Shown piece by piece: positions 24,240 to 35,468 of a DNA stretch of 64,000 nucleotides. Position 1 is the first letter of the stretch, and every line of letters starts with the position of its first letter. The DNA comes from Tetradesmus obliquus (taxonomy: Eukaryota > Chlorophyta > Chlorophyceae > Sphaeropleales > Scenedesmaceae): assembly GCA_030272155.1 (NCBI GenBank), contig CP126192.1, positions 2,638,501-2,702,500 of the forward strand, read 5' to 3'. The notes beneath the pieces are model-generated. The model was not told the DNA's origin. It searched no databases and saw nothing but the letters and a program-made list of their open reading frames with translations. The position numbers were made by a program, and so were the translations under genes.

Positions 24240-27047
24240 TCAGTGTGGCAGCAAGCTGCTGATGGCCTCCGGCTGCGTCACCGCCAGCCACGCCGCATAC
24301 AGCCCCGCCCCTACCGCCACCTCCACCAGCACCCGCCTGCCAAGCGCAGCAGCAGCCTCTGCCTTGCTCTTCTTCCTGTTCTTGCCTCCCACCAGGTCAG
24401 CAAAGCGCAGGCTGCTCTGGTCGTGTTTCAGGGCATACACCAGGCCTCTCAGGTGGCCCTTGCCCACCACGCCCACGACAGCGCGGCTGCCGTTGACCGC
24501 CTTTGACCGCTTCATTGACCAGGCCAGGTACAGGTCGCGCTCTGCGGCAGCACAGAACATGCATAGCACGGCAGGGAGGCAAGTCAGCCGCAAGTTACAT
24601 ACGCTAAAAGACCTTCAAGGTCGGAGTGACTCCGAATGCCTGCCAGCGGCCGGTGCAAGAAAGTGTGGATATGCTGGACTGTGGCCGCTACGTTGTCAGG
24701 TTACTGTGTGATATTCCGACAGTGTGACATGTACACCTGTGCTGAGACAGCTCACTGCGTTCCAAGGCGCATGCAGCACCCTCACAAACCCTAAAGCATC
24801 TGCTTAGACAGGCACCCGCATGCCGCACAAAGCTTACCTGCGATGAGGGGCGCGATGAGCTCCGGGTAGCTGCTGCTGAGCTGGTCAAAGAACTGGCTGA
24901 TGGTGTCGTCAGACCTGAAGCGCTCCACATCCTCAGCAGTCAGCTCCTGCAGCAACGAGTACGCAGTATGTTGTGTTGTGTTATGGCAAGATGTGTGTAC
25001 CTGCAATCCTTAACAGCAGCAGCAGCAGCAGCAGCAGCGGGAGTGGACGCCAAGCCACCCGACATCAGCATGTGGCACAAGCGCTGACGTGCAATGCACG
25101 CACTCCATCAGCTGCATGCCAGCAGCCTACTCCATGAGCAAACGCCTGGCACAATGCAGTGTTACACTGCAGCGATCGACCCAAGCACACGCCACATCAT
25201 ACCATCGTCAAAATATGTAGCCGCGACCGCTCCTTGGACACAGCACAAGTCAACTACGCTAACACAGTCAGCTAAAAGCAACCTGTGCACACCACGCCAG
25301 GCCAGCTGGCGCCACCTTAGGTTTGAACCCGCACCTCTGCCTTTGGCGCGAGGCTAGCCAGCAGCAGGTCACCCAGCAGCCGCAGCCGCCGCTGCCATGG
25401 CAGTGCATTCCAAGCCCGCTCTAATGTAATCTCAATGGGCCTGTCCCCGAGCACCAGTGAGGCGCCAGCAGCATCAGCAGCGCGCGCAGCGGCGCGGAAC
25501 TCCGCGCCAGGCAGCACCCCCAGCTGGTCTGCAGGTGCAGGCAGGCACGTGTGTGGCAAGATGTGCAGCAGGGTGCGGCAGGTGGTTTTGAGGCGGATGT
25601 TCGCGCATGGGAAAGAGCAGCTGGTGGAAGTGGGCGCATGCAGCAGCTGCTCTGAAGCTAGGTAAGCAAAGCAGCTGATGCGGGATGCGAGCGCCAACCT
25701 GCAAGTTCAACACTGAATGCCGGTTGTTGGTTGCGTTTGGGTACATGCGCACAAGCTGTTTCTGCATGTACTATTGACACAGGGCACGCACCTGCTGCCT
25801 TGCGAGCCCCGCCTGCAATCAGCAGCCGCAGCAGCAGCCCGCTCTGCCCTCCCAGCTGCGCTGAGCGAGTCACCGCCCCCACAAAACTGCTGCCACTGAG
25901 AGACATGGGGTTGGAGGCACGCTGCAGCTGCCACTGCGACAACTTGCTGCTGCTGCTGCTGCTGCTGCTGTCATTGCTACTGCTGGGTTGTAGGGCCGTA
26001 GCTGCCGCAGCTTGCAGGTCTTCCTCCGAAGAGTTGACTGCACTGTCACTTGACGCTGCTGCTGCAAGTCCTAGCTGTACCTGGGCCTGCTGCTCTTGCT
26101 GCTGCTGCTGCCACCGCTCCACTTGCAACTGCTCCAGCTGCTGCTGCTGCTCCGGCAGCTGCAGCACGCCCACTCTACTCTTGCACAGCTCCACCACCAC
26201 ACACTGCGGCTGCACTGCCTCCACCACCCTGGACACCTCTGCTGCTGATGCTTGGGACACGTGGGCTGTGCCCAGCATGAAAACTAGCTCGGGCTCTCTG
26301 TATCCATCCACACGCCGCTCCCTGTAGCTGGCTGGGCGGCGGTACACCACCAGGTTGCCTGCAGGACAATTGCACAGCAACGGCATGGGCAAAGCATGGT
26401 GGCGCAGTGTCTGCAGTGCGGTTATGTTGCCCTGACAGTCACAGGATTAGTGCCAGTGCCGACCATGTTGGAGTTGGCTGTGGATCAGCTGGGAGATAAT
26501 CAACAATTTAGCGTTGTGTGTGCCACCCAGCTGACAGTTGCATGTGCTGAGATCTGATACTTGCAGGCATTGCACCCATGAGGTTGCACCAGCTGAACAG
26601 TCTCCTCTCAGGCAAAGGCCGTACACCACACACTGCTGCTGACTGCCTTGCCATAGTCACAGGTAGAAGGATACAGAGGGTAGCTGGTTGCTTCAGCATC
26701 ACAGCTGCACATCATGTCGCAAATTGGCGCATGCAGACCTGCCACGCACCTTGCTCCACCAAGTCCATCAGCTGAGGGTATTGCTGGCTGACAACATCTA
26801 CTGTCTCATCCAGGATTGCAGCTTTGTAGTCGTAACCCTGAGGCGGTAAAGGGACATCAAGCACCTGCTGCTGCTGCTGCTGCTGCTGCTGCGTGGCAGC
26901 ACCAGCCAGCATGCAGTGCCGCTGCCGCTGTGTGGTGCAGAAGAGGGCGCGCACATGAGGACTATAGCAGAGACTGAGGTGATGGCTGCTGCTTATAAAG
27001 TTGAACTGGGATTGTGAAGGTTTGAGACGGGTTGATTGCACCAGCAT
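24240..27047 (-). CDS. TraB/PrgY-domain protein, probably organellar
   Basis: Five exons in phase: 27047-26750, 26358-25792, 25528-25335, 24946-24838, 24541-24240; 489 residues. Exon 2 opens the TraB domain with ELVFMLGTAHVSQASAAEV and CVVVELCKSRVGVL. A Gln/Ser-rich insertion of about 120 residues (part of it poly-Ser) then interrupts the domain. Exon 3 gives GASLVLGDRPIEITLERAW, exon 4 LTAEDVERFRSDD, and exon 5 ERDLYLAWSM and AVVGVVGKGHLRGLVYAL, the conserved C-terminal His-containing motif. A hydrophobic helix (LVEVAVGAGLYAAWLAV) lies near the C-terminus. The first 45 residues are rich in Ser, Arg, Gln and His and poor in acid, like a transit peptide. Plant and animal relatives (TRABD) sit on mitochondria or plastids, and the family resembles GumN/Tiki metalloproteases; the biochemical role is unsettled. 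It is head to head with eIF2B epsilon. Confidence 0.9.
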
Positions 27048-27456
27048 GGTTGGCGTGGGGACAGCAAGTGAGAGGGTGGCAAAGTGAGTAAGCAGCAGAA
27101 GGCTTCAAGTCCAGCGTTTACAGCAAGGCATGAAACACATTGACGAGCAAATACTGCGTTGATTAAAAGCTAGGCGTGGCGTCTACGCGCTATCACCAGA
27201 GTGACATTCGGTGCGTATTGCCATGACAGTGGTTTGGCTGTCTGTGTGAGGACCATCTTACCTTACCAATCGCTGATTTCAACTACTGAAAACTTTGGTG
27301 TGCCGACGCACATCTAGTTTTCGTCTGTACGTGCGCTGTTCAGTTGCAGTCCTGAACGAGGTATCAGCCTGACTCGGTGCGAACGCTGATCAACATCTTG
27401 GAAGCTTCATCTGCAAGCGTAGTTGCTGGTTAGGTGGTTGGCAGGCTGCCAGCAAG
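27048..27456. promoter_or_regulatory. Divergent promoter region, TraB-domain gene and eIF2B epsilon
   Basis: The two ATG codons are 410 bp apart and face away from each other. No TATA box is evident. The spacing fits a shared bidirectional promoter. Confidence 0.5.
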
Positions 27457-30147
27457 ATGGCGCCGAAATCTAAAGGAGGGGGTGCTGAGGAGAAAGCCAA
27501 GGAAGTGCTTACAGCAGTGCTGCTTGCTGATAGCTTTACACAGGTGCGTGGGTGCAGCATCTGTAAAGCATATATTGTGGTTTGGTTAGCATGCTGCGGA
27601 CGCTGGGAGCGATCTGACACTAGTAGCAGCGCATACGCTGCTGCCGTCAGCATGAGTAGTAGTAGTAGCAGCAGCAGCGGCAGCAGCAGCCTTGCACATT
27701 TGGCACTTCACACGTGACTTTCCATCAGTAGTGCTGCAAAACTATCCATACTCTGGTAGTAGCGCAGCAGCAGCAGCATCTGAGCAAAGGTGCAGCACTT
27801 TTTGCTGAGCATCCATCAAAGCACAACAGGCTCATCACCTGCACAGCTTCATCAGCAGCACCTGCCATCACCACACCACGGAATTGTTTGCATCTGTCCT
27901 GCAGCGCTTCCGGCCCATCACAGTGGAGAAGCCCAAGGTGCTGCTGCCGCTGGTGAATGTGCCGCTGCTGGAGTACACGCTGGAATGGCTGGCACTGAAC
28001 AAAGTGGAGGAGGTGTGTGGCGGCCTCTGCAGTGTACCCTAGCGTCTGTGCAGTGCAGAGGCGCGTCTTGTGTCTCTGCATGCTTTATGCCGCACACGAA
28101 TCAAAATTTGTGTGAGGCTGACAGCAGCATGGCAGCAGCTCGTAAAAGAAAGAACACAGTACGCAGCTGCCTGTGGGCGGCATCCACATGCAGCTGCTGT
28201 GGGACAGTCAGCAAGCAGCTGTAGTAGGTAGACGCGAGGCATGCGACTGCTGGCTACAACACAACGCTGGCAGCAGGGCACATCCCTTGTATGCCTTTAG
28301 TGGTGTTGAATGGCAACCGCAGTGACAGCAGCAGCAAGAGCGCAATAGCAATAGCGCTCGCAGCAATTTCTCAGACACAAGGACAGTGAAGACACACTGC
28401 AGTCATGGCAGCAAGAGATAGATGGTAGCCACGCCTACACAAGCAATGGCGCAACCGTCAGCAATTGCAGAAGCAATTGGCTCATGCTGGTTGAACTGTT
28501 GCCTGGGGCAGCCGCCGGCATGGCAGCTGTGCTGCAGGTGGCAGCGTGCACAGTAGTATTTGTGCAACTGCACAAAACGTTGCATCTGATGTGCTACTAG
28601 CTGCCGCTGTCCTGCATTTTAAATCGCAGTGCATCCACCATGTAGCAGCGGCAATCGTAACAGCGTCCCCGGCAGTTGCAACAGCAGCAGCCTGTGCACG
28701 TCTGGCAAGTGTAGCAGGTTACGGGTATCCTTGCACACTGCGCACCGACTCAATCAGCTGACCTCCCGCCACCTGTACCACTGCTGCTGCTGCTGCTGGG
28801 TTAGATCCTGGTGTTCTGCTGCGCGCACGCGGACCAGATAAAGGCGCACCTGGCTGACAGCAAGTGGCTGAAGCAGCGCAGCCCGCGCGTGAGCACCGTG
28901 GTGTCCACCAACTGCCTCAGCCTGGGCGAGGCCATGCGCAGCCTGGACCAGAAGGACATCATCAAGGGCACGTTCATCCTGGTCTCAGGTGCGGCTGTAA
29001 CATGCGTGGCTAGTTGAGCAGCCGCATGACCTGGCAGGTGCCGCTGTGATTGGGGCCGTGCATAGTCGGGCGTGCTTTCGCTTGAATCATGCTTGTGCGC
29101 CCGCTTGATTTGTACGTACCTTGGCTTGCTCCTGCTGCTGCCGTTTGCTGCCAGGCGACATTGTGACTCACATTGACCTGGGCCCTGCTTTACTTGTAGC
29201 AGAACATGACTTGCTGCTGCTGCTGCCTGTCGCTGCAGGCGACACTGTGTCCAACATGGACCTGGGTCCTGCGCTGGCTGCCCACAAGGAGCGCGCCGAC
29301 AGGGACAAGGACGCCATCATGACCATGGTGGGCGGCTGGCTAGTGATAGTATTGTTTTTTTCATCATATCATCATTGTGTATATTTTGTAATAACTCATA
29401 TCAAGACCATGGTGTGGCGGCTGGCTGGCATGACAGCACGCAGGTTGCCACCACCCAGCAGGTTGCAAGTCTCTTGGCTCTTTGGCTCTTTCACCAGGGG
29501 CAGCTTACTTTGAGAGACAGAGCGAGCACATGGATGTAGGCGCAGTGTTGCCACTGCAGGGAACGCCAGGGCCACCACAGCAAGGTGTGCTTGGATGCTG
29601 ATGCATATGTCTGCTCTGCCATGCACTGCTGCACCGCACCAGGTCATGAAGCCCACACACGAGCTGCACCAGTCACACACTCAATCTGCAATCGCCACTC
29701 CAGCACTGCGTGCTAACCCCGTCGCCTGCCTTGTACTGCACTGCCTTGTACTGCTGCCCCACAACAGGTCATGAAGCCCACACACGAGCCGCACCAGCGG
29801 CTGCGCCTGGGTGACACCAGCCTCCTAGTGGCCCTGGACAGCAGCAGCCAGCGGCTGCTTAAATACCAGGAGCTAGACAGCCCAGCAGCAGCAGCAGCAG
29901 CAGCAGCAGGTGGCCAGCGCGACAGCAGCAGCGCGCACCATGGGGGGCACCACCATCACCACCACCACCATGGACGGCGGGGGCGCAGCAGCCAGGTCTG
30001 GAAGCTGGATGCGAGCCTGTGGAGCGAGCGGGACTGTGTGCAGGTGTGTGGCGGGATAGTGGTGGGTGCGTGCAGTGAGGGGTTTGTGGTGCCGCCAGAT
30101 TGCGGCCGGGTCAGCAGGGATCCTTGTGCACTGCTGGTGTGGAGGGT

Positions 30148-30188
<41 letters not shown>

Positions 30189-32070
30189 TGCATCAGCTGC
30201 AACAGGCCTGTGGCATGGCCAGCAGTGCTGCAAGTAGCCTTTGTTGGGACAGCTGCTTGCCTGACCTGCACAGCAGATGCAAGGCGGCGTCATGCCGCAC
30301 CCTGAACACACCCCTCTGCTGTAATAATATTTCATGAGCATTCTGCGCTTCTGCTTGCCGCACGGTACGCGACTCCCCCCGCAGGTGCGCACGGACCTGA
30401 TCGACACCAACATCTCCATCTGCTCGCCCGAGGTGCTGCTGATGTTCAGCGACAACTTCGACTACCAGAGCCTCAAGCGCGACTTTGTGGCGGGCACGCT
30501 TAGCGAGGAGGAGCTGGGCAAGAAGATCCACTGCCACATCCTGCAGGTGGGCGCGGTTCCATCTGTGTTTGTGTCCTGATGATGCGCCGTGGGGAGGGGG
30601 GTTGTCCCGCAGGTTGCAGGCGTTGGGGCTGCAGGACTAGGTGTGGTTGCCTACTGTTGCATCACCGCAAGGATGGTGCAGTGTGTGGCAAGTTCATGGC
30701 TGCTCAGCCAAGGTCAGGGCTTACAGAAAACTGCACTATTTAGCGCAAATTCTACCCTGCAAGCAAAGAACCTGCAGCAGCGGCGTCTCACACGTCTGCC
30801 GCTCCCATGTCCCTCCTTGCTGCTGCCTAGGGCAAGTCTATGCAGCGCACGTCCACAACCTGCGCAGCTACGACGCTTACCACAGGACACTGTTGCTTAC
30901 CTCTTCTGCCTCTTTACGCTGCTGTGACGCCGCACCTCTCTCCGTGTGTTGCCGCAGGGCGAGTATGCTGCGCGCGTGCACAACCTGCGCAGCTACGACG
31001 CGGTCAGCCGCGACCTGCTGGCGCGCTGGGCGTTTCCCTTTGTGCCCGACACCAACGTCTTCTACAAGGCGGGGCCCTGGGGGCCCAGCAGCTACCGCTA
31101 CGCGCGCGGCCACAAGTGCGTGCGCTGGTTGCTGATTGAGTGATGCCCGTGTTTGCTTGCACGCATGAGTTATAACAATGCGCAGAGTTATATCAGTGTT
31201 ATATCTACAGTGCGCCGCTGTTTGGATGGACAGCTGGGGCTGTTTGCACTCATGTGTCTATCTGTAACACGGCTAACCAGTCCCGGCTGACCTTGACAGT
31301 GCTGATTCGACTCAAACAGCACAGCTACCGCTATGTGGTGGCAAAAAGTACTTCGTCCTTTTGGTCTTTAGACGCTTTTGTTCTATCGAACAAAAGGTTC
31401 CAAGGAACAAAAGTTTTTTGCCCTTTAAATAGGTATAAGAGAAATCTAATTTTAGAATACGTAATTAAAAATATTTAAATAATTTTATATTCTATTTTTA
31501 TAGACTTTATAAAATAAAAAGTGCGAGTGTGGCGGAATTGTCCTATCGTGCTCAATATTTAGAAAAATAAAAAAGGGGCGTTGACAGCAGCGTTGACTCG
31601 GTAAAAATGTTTGTATCTACCGCTGCTTGCGCTGCGCAGGTACCTGGAGGCAGTGACCGGCTGCAGCCGCAGCGCGCAGCTGGGCCGGCTGCTGGCGGTT
31701 GGCGCTGGCGCCGCGATTGGCGACGGCTGCATTGTCAGCCAGAGCGTGCTGGGGCGCGGCGTCAGCATCGGCAAGAACTGCCGAATCACGGGCTGCTACC
31801 TGCAGGTGGGTGTGGCAAAGCGGGTGGAGCAGACAGGCAGGGCAGGCAGGCAGGCATGCCGGTGTGCTTGTAGGTTGATGCAGTAGTGTGTTTGGGCTGC
31901 GGCGTGCAGGTGCAGGGCAATGCGTGGGGCGAGCAGGCTGTGTCCTGCATGCCATGCATGGAAGTGCGCTCGTCTGTTTATGCATAGGCGTAGTGTAGTC
32001 CTGATCAATGAACTGTGTGCTGTATTGCTTTAACGGTTACTCACTGCTGTGCCGCTACCTCTTGTCTTGC

Positions 32071-32129
<59 letters not shown>

Positions 32130-34982
32130 GCAGGACGGCGTGGTCATCGGTGACAACGTCACTGCCAGCCACGCGCTGCTGTGTGAGGGGGTGGTGGTGG
32201 GCAGCGGCGCCACCATCTCACCCGGTGTGGTGCTGAGCTACGGCGTGGTGGTGGGCCCGAGGCACACCGTGCCTGCCTACGCCATTGTCAGCCTGTGCAA
32301 GCAAATCACGACAGAGGTGAGGCGGCGGCTGTGAGTGAGGCAACAGCAGTTGGTTGGCAGCAGGTGCAGCAGCGAGTGCAAGCAGGGGTGGTGTATAATG
32401 CATGTCACTGGGGTGGCTTGCGGCGCAACAGACAAGGTCCGCTGCTGCTGCGGCCTAGCACACCGGTGCTCGCAGCATCTTCTTCTTCTGGTGGTGGCCT
32501 TGCATTGCACTTTGCAAATGTCTTTGTTTGAAACCAATTGTAACAAGCATGCCTATGCTTACACCCTCAGCATTGTTGAGGCATGCATTAGCAGCGCATC
32601 CAAGCACCTCCGCGTGCGGCACTTTGCTGATCAAGCTGCAAGTTCCCTCAACAAACAGCCTTGTGTTTTGAGTTAGACCTGTGGCAGCAGGGCAACGCTT
32701 GACGCCGCCCTTGCTATGTGGTGCTGCATGCTGCTGCAGGTGTCGCTGTCGGACGATGAGCTGGAGTATGCGTCAGCAGGCAGGGTCAGCAGCAGCAGCG
32801 GGCGGCCGCCAGCGCGCCGCGCACGCAACTCGACCAGCGGCGGCGGGCGCCAGGTGCGCTGCAGCAGCGGCTATACACTGCACGTGTGCGGTGTCGAACC
32901 TTGCCTGTATGCAGAGTGCATGTCTGCTCTCAGCTGTGCGTGTGCTGCAGCAGCCTTGCTTTGCATAAACAGATCCACTGTAGTTTAACCCTGCTGCTGC
33001 TCTGTCCTTGCACAGTCGATACATTCTTCACCTGTGGTATGTACTGCTCTGTTTGCAGCCGCGGCGGTCGAACGCAGCGTCAGAGAGCGAGAGCAGCAGC
33101 AGCAGCAGTAGCAGCGACAGCGACAGCAGCAGCGAAGAGAGCAGCAGCAGCAGCAGCACCTTTGGCGACACGCTTGGGGTCAAGAGCATGGAGAAGCCTA
33201 GTGCCCTGGCAGTAAAAGCAGCACAGGTGCTGGCAGGCGGCGACAAGGACCAGAAAGCGCAGATAGCAGGCCAGGTTTCAGAGCTAGGGTTTGCGGTGCA
33301 TTTGGTTGGCGAGGGCGGTGCTGGCTACGAGTGGCCAATGACAGACGGCTACAGTGCTGAGCTGTACTCCATTGCGCCACCACCCATGACGTGAGTGTCA
33401 TTGCTGCTTTGCAGCATTGCTGCTGCTGCTGCTGCCGTTGCTGCTGCTGCTGCTGCCGTTGCTGCTGCTGCTACTGCTGCTATGAGGCTGGGACTGTGTA
33501 CTAGAAGCGTGTGGAGTTGCTGTTAATCACCCCTTCCCAGCGTAAGCTGTCGCTGAAGCCGCCACGCCATATGCTCAACTGCATCTCCTGCTGCTGCACA
33601 CGCCCTGCAACGCTGCTCCCCGCAGGCTGGCTGAGCATGTGTATGACTCGGATGCCGAGAATGACGCTGCTGGTGGCGCCAGCGATGACGCAGCGGGGCC
33701 TGGCACGGCGCGGGGCGCAGCAGATGAGCCGGGCGAGCGCAGCGGCGGCGCAGGCAGGGGCGGCGCAGCTCTGGACCCTGAGACAGTCTTCATGCAGGTG
33801 TGTGGCTGTTGTGATCAGAGGGCAGGGGGCAGAGCTGGAAACCACAGGGCAGGGGGGTACCAGCTCGCTGTGTTGTTGAGCTGGGATGTTGGTGCGTTGG
33901 CATGGGCCGCTCCGCTTGGCCATGGCGCAGCAGCTAGGGTTGTCGAGAACCTTGCTGTAGCTGCCGCTTGCTGTGCTAGTCTTACCAGTGCGGTGTACCT
34001 TCATGTTTGGATGCTTGCCTGCATTTAAACTTTGGCTAGCTCCTCCCAGCACACTGTCTTCATCGGGCCCTGCTGCCACTGCTGCTGCTGCGAGCAGGAA
34101 GTGGGCGAGACGTTCCTGCGCTGCGTGAAGGAGCGCTTTGCTGAGACCAACGCGGTCATCGAGCTCAACGGGCTCAAGATCGCGGAGGACCGCACCTTTG
34201 CGGACTGCGCGCGCTACATCTTCACAGCCATGCTGCAGGTGAGTCCGGCTGTGGATGGGTAGTGCAGCAGCGCTGGGCTACTTGCATACACTTGCATGCA
34301 CTTGCTGATGTGCTACATCTTCACAGCCGTTGTGCAGGTGGGTATGGCTGTGGATGGACCAAGCGCGGGTCAGCGCCCGCGGCCAAAGAAGGCTTAAACA
34401 TGAGCTGGAACGCAGCTCTGTGCAACATTCTGCACGCAGACACAGTGGTGCTCCCCTCGGCTTTGCCCTTTTCTCCTCTGCTGAGCACTTGACCAACATG
34501 TCTCTTCTGCTTGCTGCGTTTTTGCCTGCTGTACCTGCCGCAGCTGTGCCTGCCGTGCCCGGGCTGGGTGTTGCCCGAGTACGGCTGCCTCTTCCCGGCT
34601 GACGCTCCCGACAGCAGCAGCAAGGACGGCAAGCTGGCGCTGCTGAGCCGATTCAAGCAGCAGCTGGGCGAGTGGGGCAACCTGCTGCGCCGCTTCCTGC
34701 GCAGCGAGGACGACCAGGTGCGGTGCAGGGTTCAGCAACTGCAAGGCGCGTGCTGTTTGAACTGTTGTCCTGTTTGTTTGGCATGCTGGCTGTGTGAGGG
34801 TTGAAGGTGTTTGCCGTGTGCATGTGGCCGGCTGCTGTTTGATGCACCCAACCCACCACATGGTACTGGCGTCCCAGATTTCTTATGCTCCATCTGCTGC
34901 TCCATTTCTAGCCATGTGCGTACGCATTATGTGGCATTGTGCGTGTAATGTGTGACCTGCAAGCACGTTGTAACTCTTTGTG

Positions 34983-35015
<33 letters not shown>

Positions 35016-35468
35016 ATGCGCTCCCCGCAGGTGGAGCTGCTGCTCACGCTGGAGGAGTTCTGCGGCGCGGAGGGCGTCTTTGAGGCGGACAGCAGCGGCA
35101 CTGCCTTTGCGCCGCTGTTTGCCAACCTGCTGCAGCTGCTGTATGACGGGGAGGTGGTGGAAGAGGCGGCCATCACTAGCTGGGCGGCTGAGAAGGAGCA
35201 CGCGGATGAAGGGGAGAAGCTCTTCCTGCAAAAGGTACGCGCGGCAGCTGCTGGCTGTGGATTGTTTTGGTGCGAAGCAATATCTGGCTTGTGGCAGCCA
35301 AGCGCATGCTGAGCAAGCAGCGCTTTGTTTTGCTGTGAGGTTTGCTAACTCGTCACAATGATTGCTGCCTGCTGTGCTTTCGGTGGTGTGCTGCAGTCTG
35401 CCGCCTTCCTGGCGTGGCTCAAGGAGGCTGAGGAGGACGACAGTGATGAGGAGGACAGCGACGAATGA
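27457..35468 (+). CDS. Translation initiation factor eIF2B subunit epsilon (catalytic GEF subunit)
   Basis: Catalytic subunit of eIF2B, which exchanges GDP for GTP on eIF2. Sixteen exons, every junction in phase: 27457-27543, 27905-28012, 28805-28988, 29239-29327, 29768-30043, 30385-30546, 30958-31115, 31640-31805, 32134-32316, 32740-32853, 33059-33390, 33626-33797, 34098-34238, 34544-34717, 35031-35234, 35397-35468; 873 residues. Domains in order: nucleotidyltransferase-like (RFRPITVEKPKVLLPLVNVP to LLARWAFPFVPD); left-handed beta helix of hexapeptide repeats (residues about 355-470: AAIGDGCIVSQSVLGRGVSI, NCRITGCYLQDGVVIGDNV); acidic Ser-rich linker; C-terminal W2/HEAT domain (ETFLRCVKERFAETNAV) ending FLAWLKEAEEDDSDEED like the human protein. 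Exon 5 inserts poly-Ala and a His-8 run into the first domain. Introns carry junction duplications (several), an 18-copy CTG run (intron 8) and an AT-rich insert (intron 7). A TGTAA near 35533 suits the 3' end. Confidence 0.97.
31345..31576. other. AT-rich insert in eIF2B epsilon intron 7, probable plastid-derived DNA (NUPT)
   Basis: About 230 bp are dominated by A and T inside GC-rich nuclear sequence, with sharp edges. Features: a perfect hairpin CTTTTGTTC-tatc-GAACAAAAG at about 31376-31397, followed by a related GGAACAAAAG. A non-coding AT stretch comes next. Then GCGAGTGTGGCGGAATTG (near 31521) matches the 5' end of bacterial-type tRNA-Leu genes (acceptor strand plus D-stem) and breaks off after 18 nt. 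Short palindromes of this kind and such tRNA genes are typical of Chlorophyceae plastid genomes. Mitochondrial origin is the alternative. Confidence 0.65.
32073..32126. repeat. (CTG)18 microsatellite before the exon 9 acceptor of eIF2B epsilon
   Basis: Eighteen uninterrupted CTG triplets followed by CTCGCAG, the acceptor of exon 9. It lies in sense orientation where a polypyrimidine tract is expected. Confidence 0.92.

Noticed and set aside
34980-35014. Poly-Cys/Leu/Ala ORFs over CTG runs
   Set aside because: Translation of the triplet repeat in the intron before exon 15 of eIF2B epsilon, not protein.
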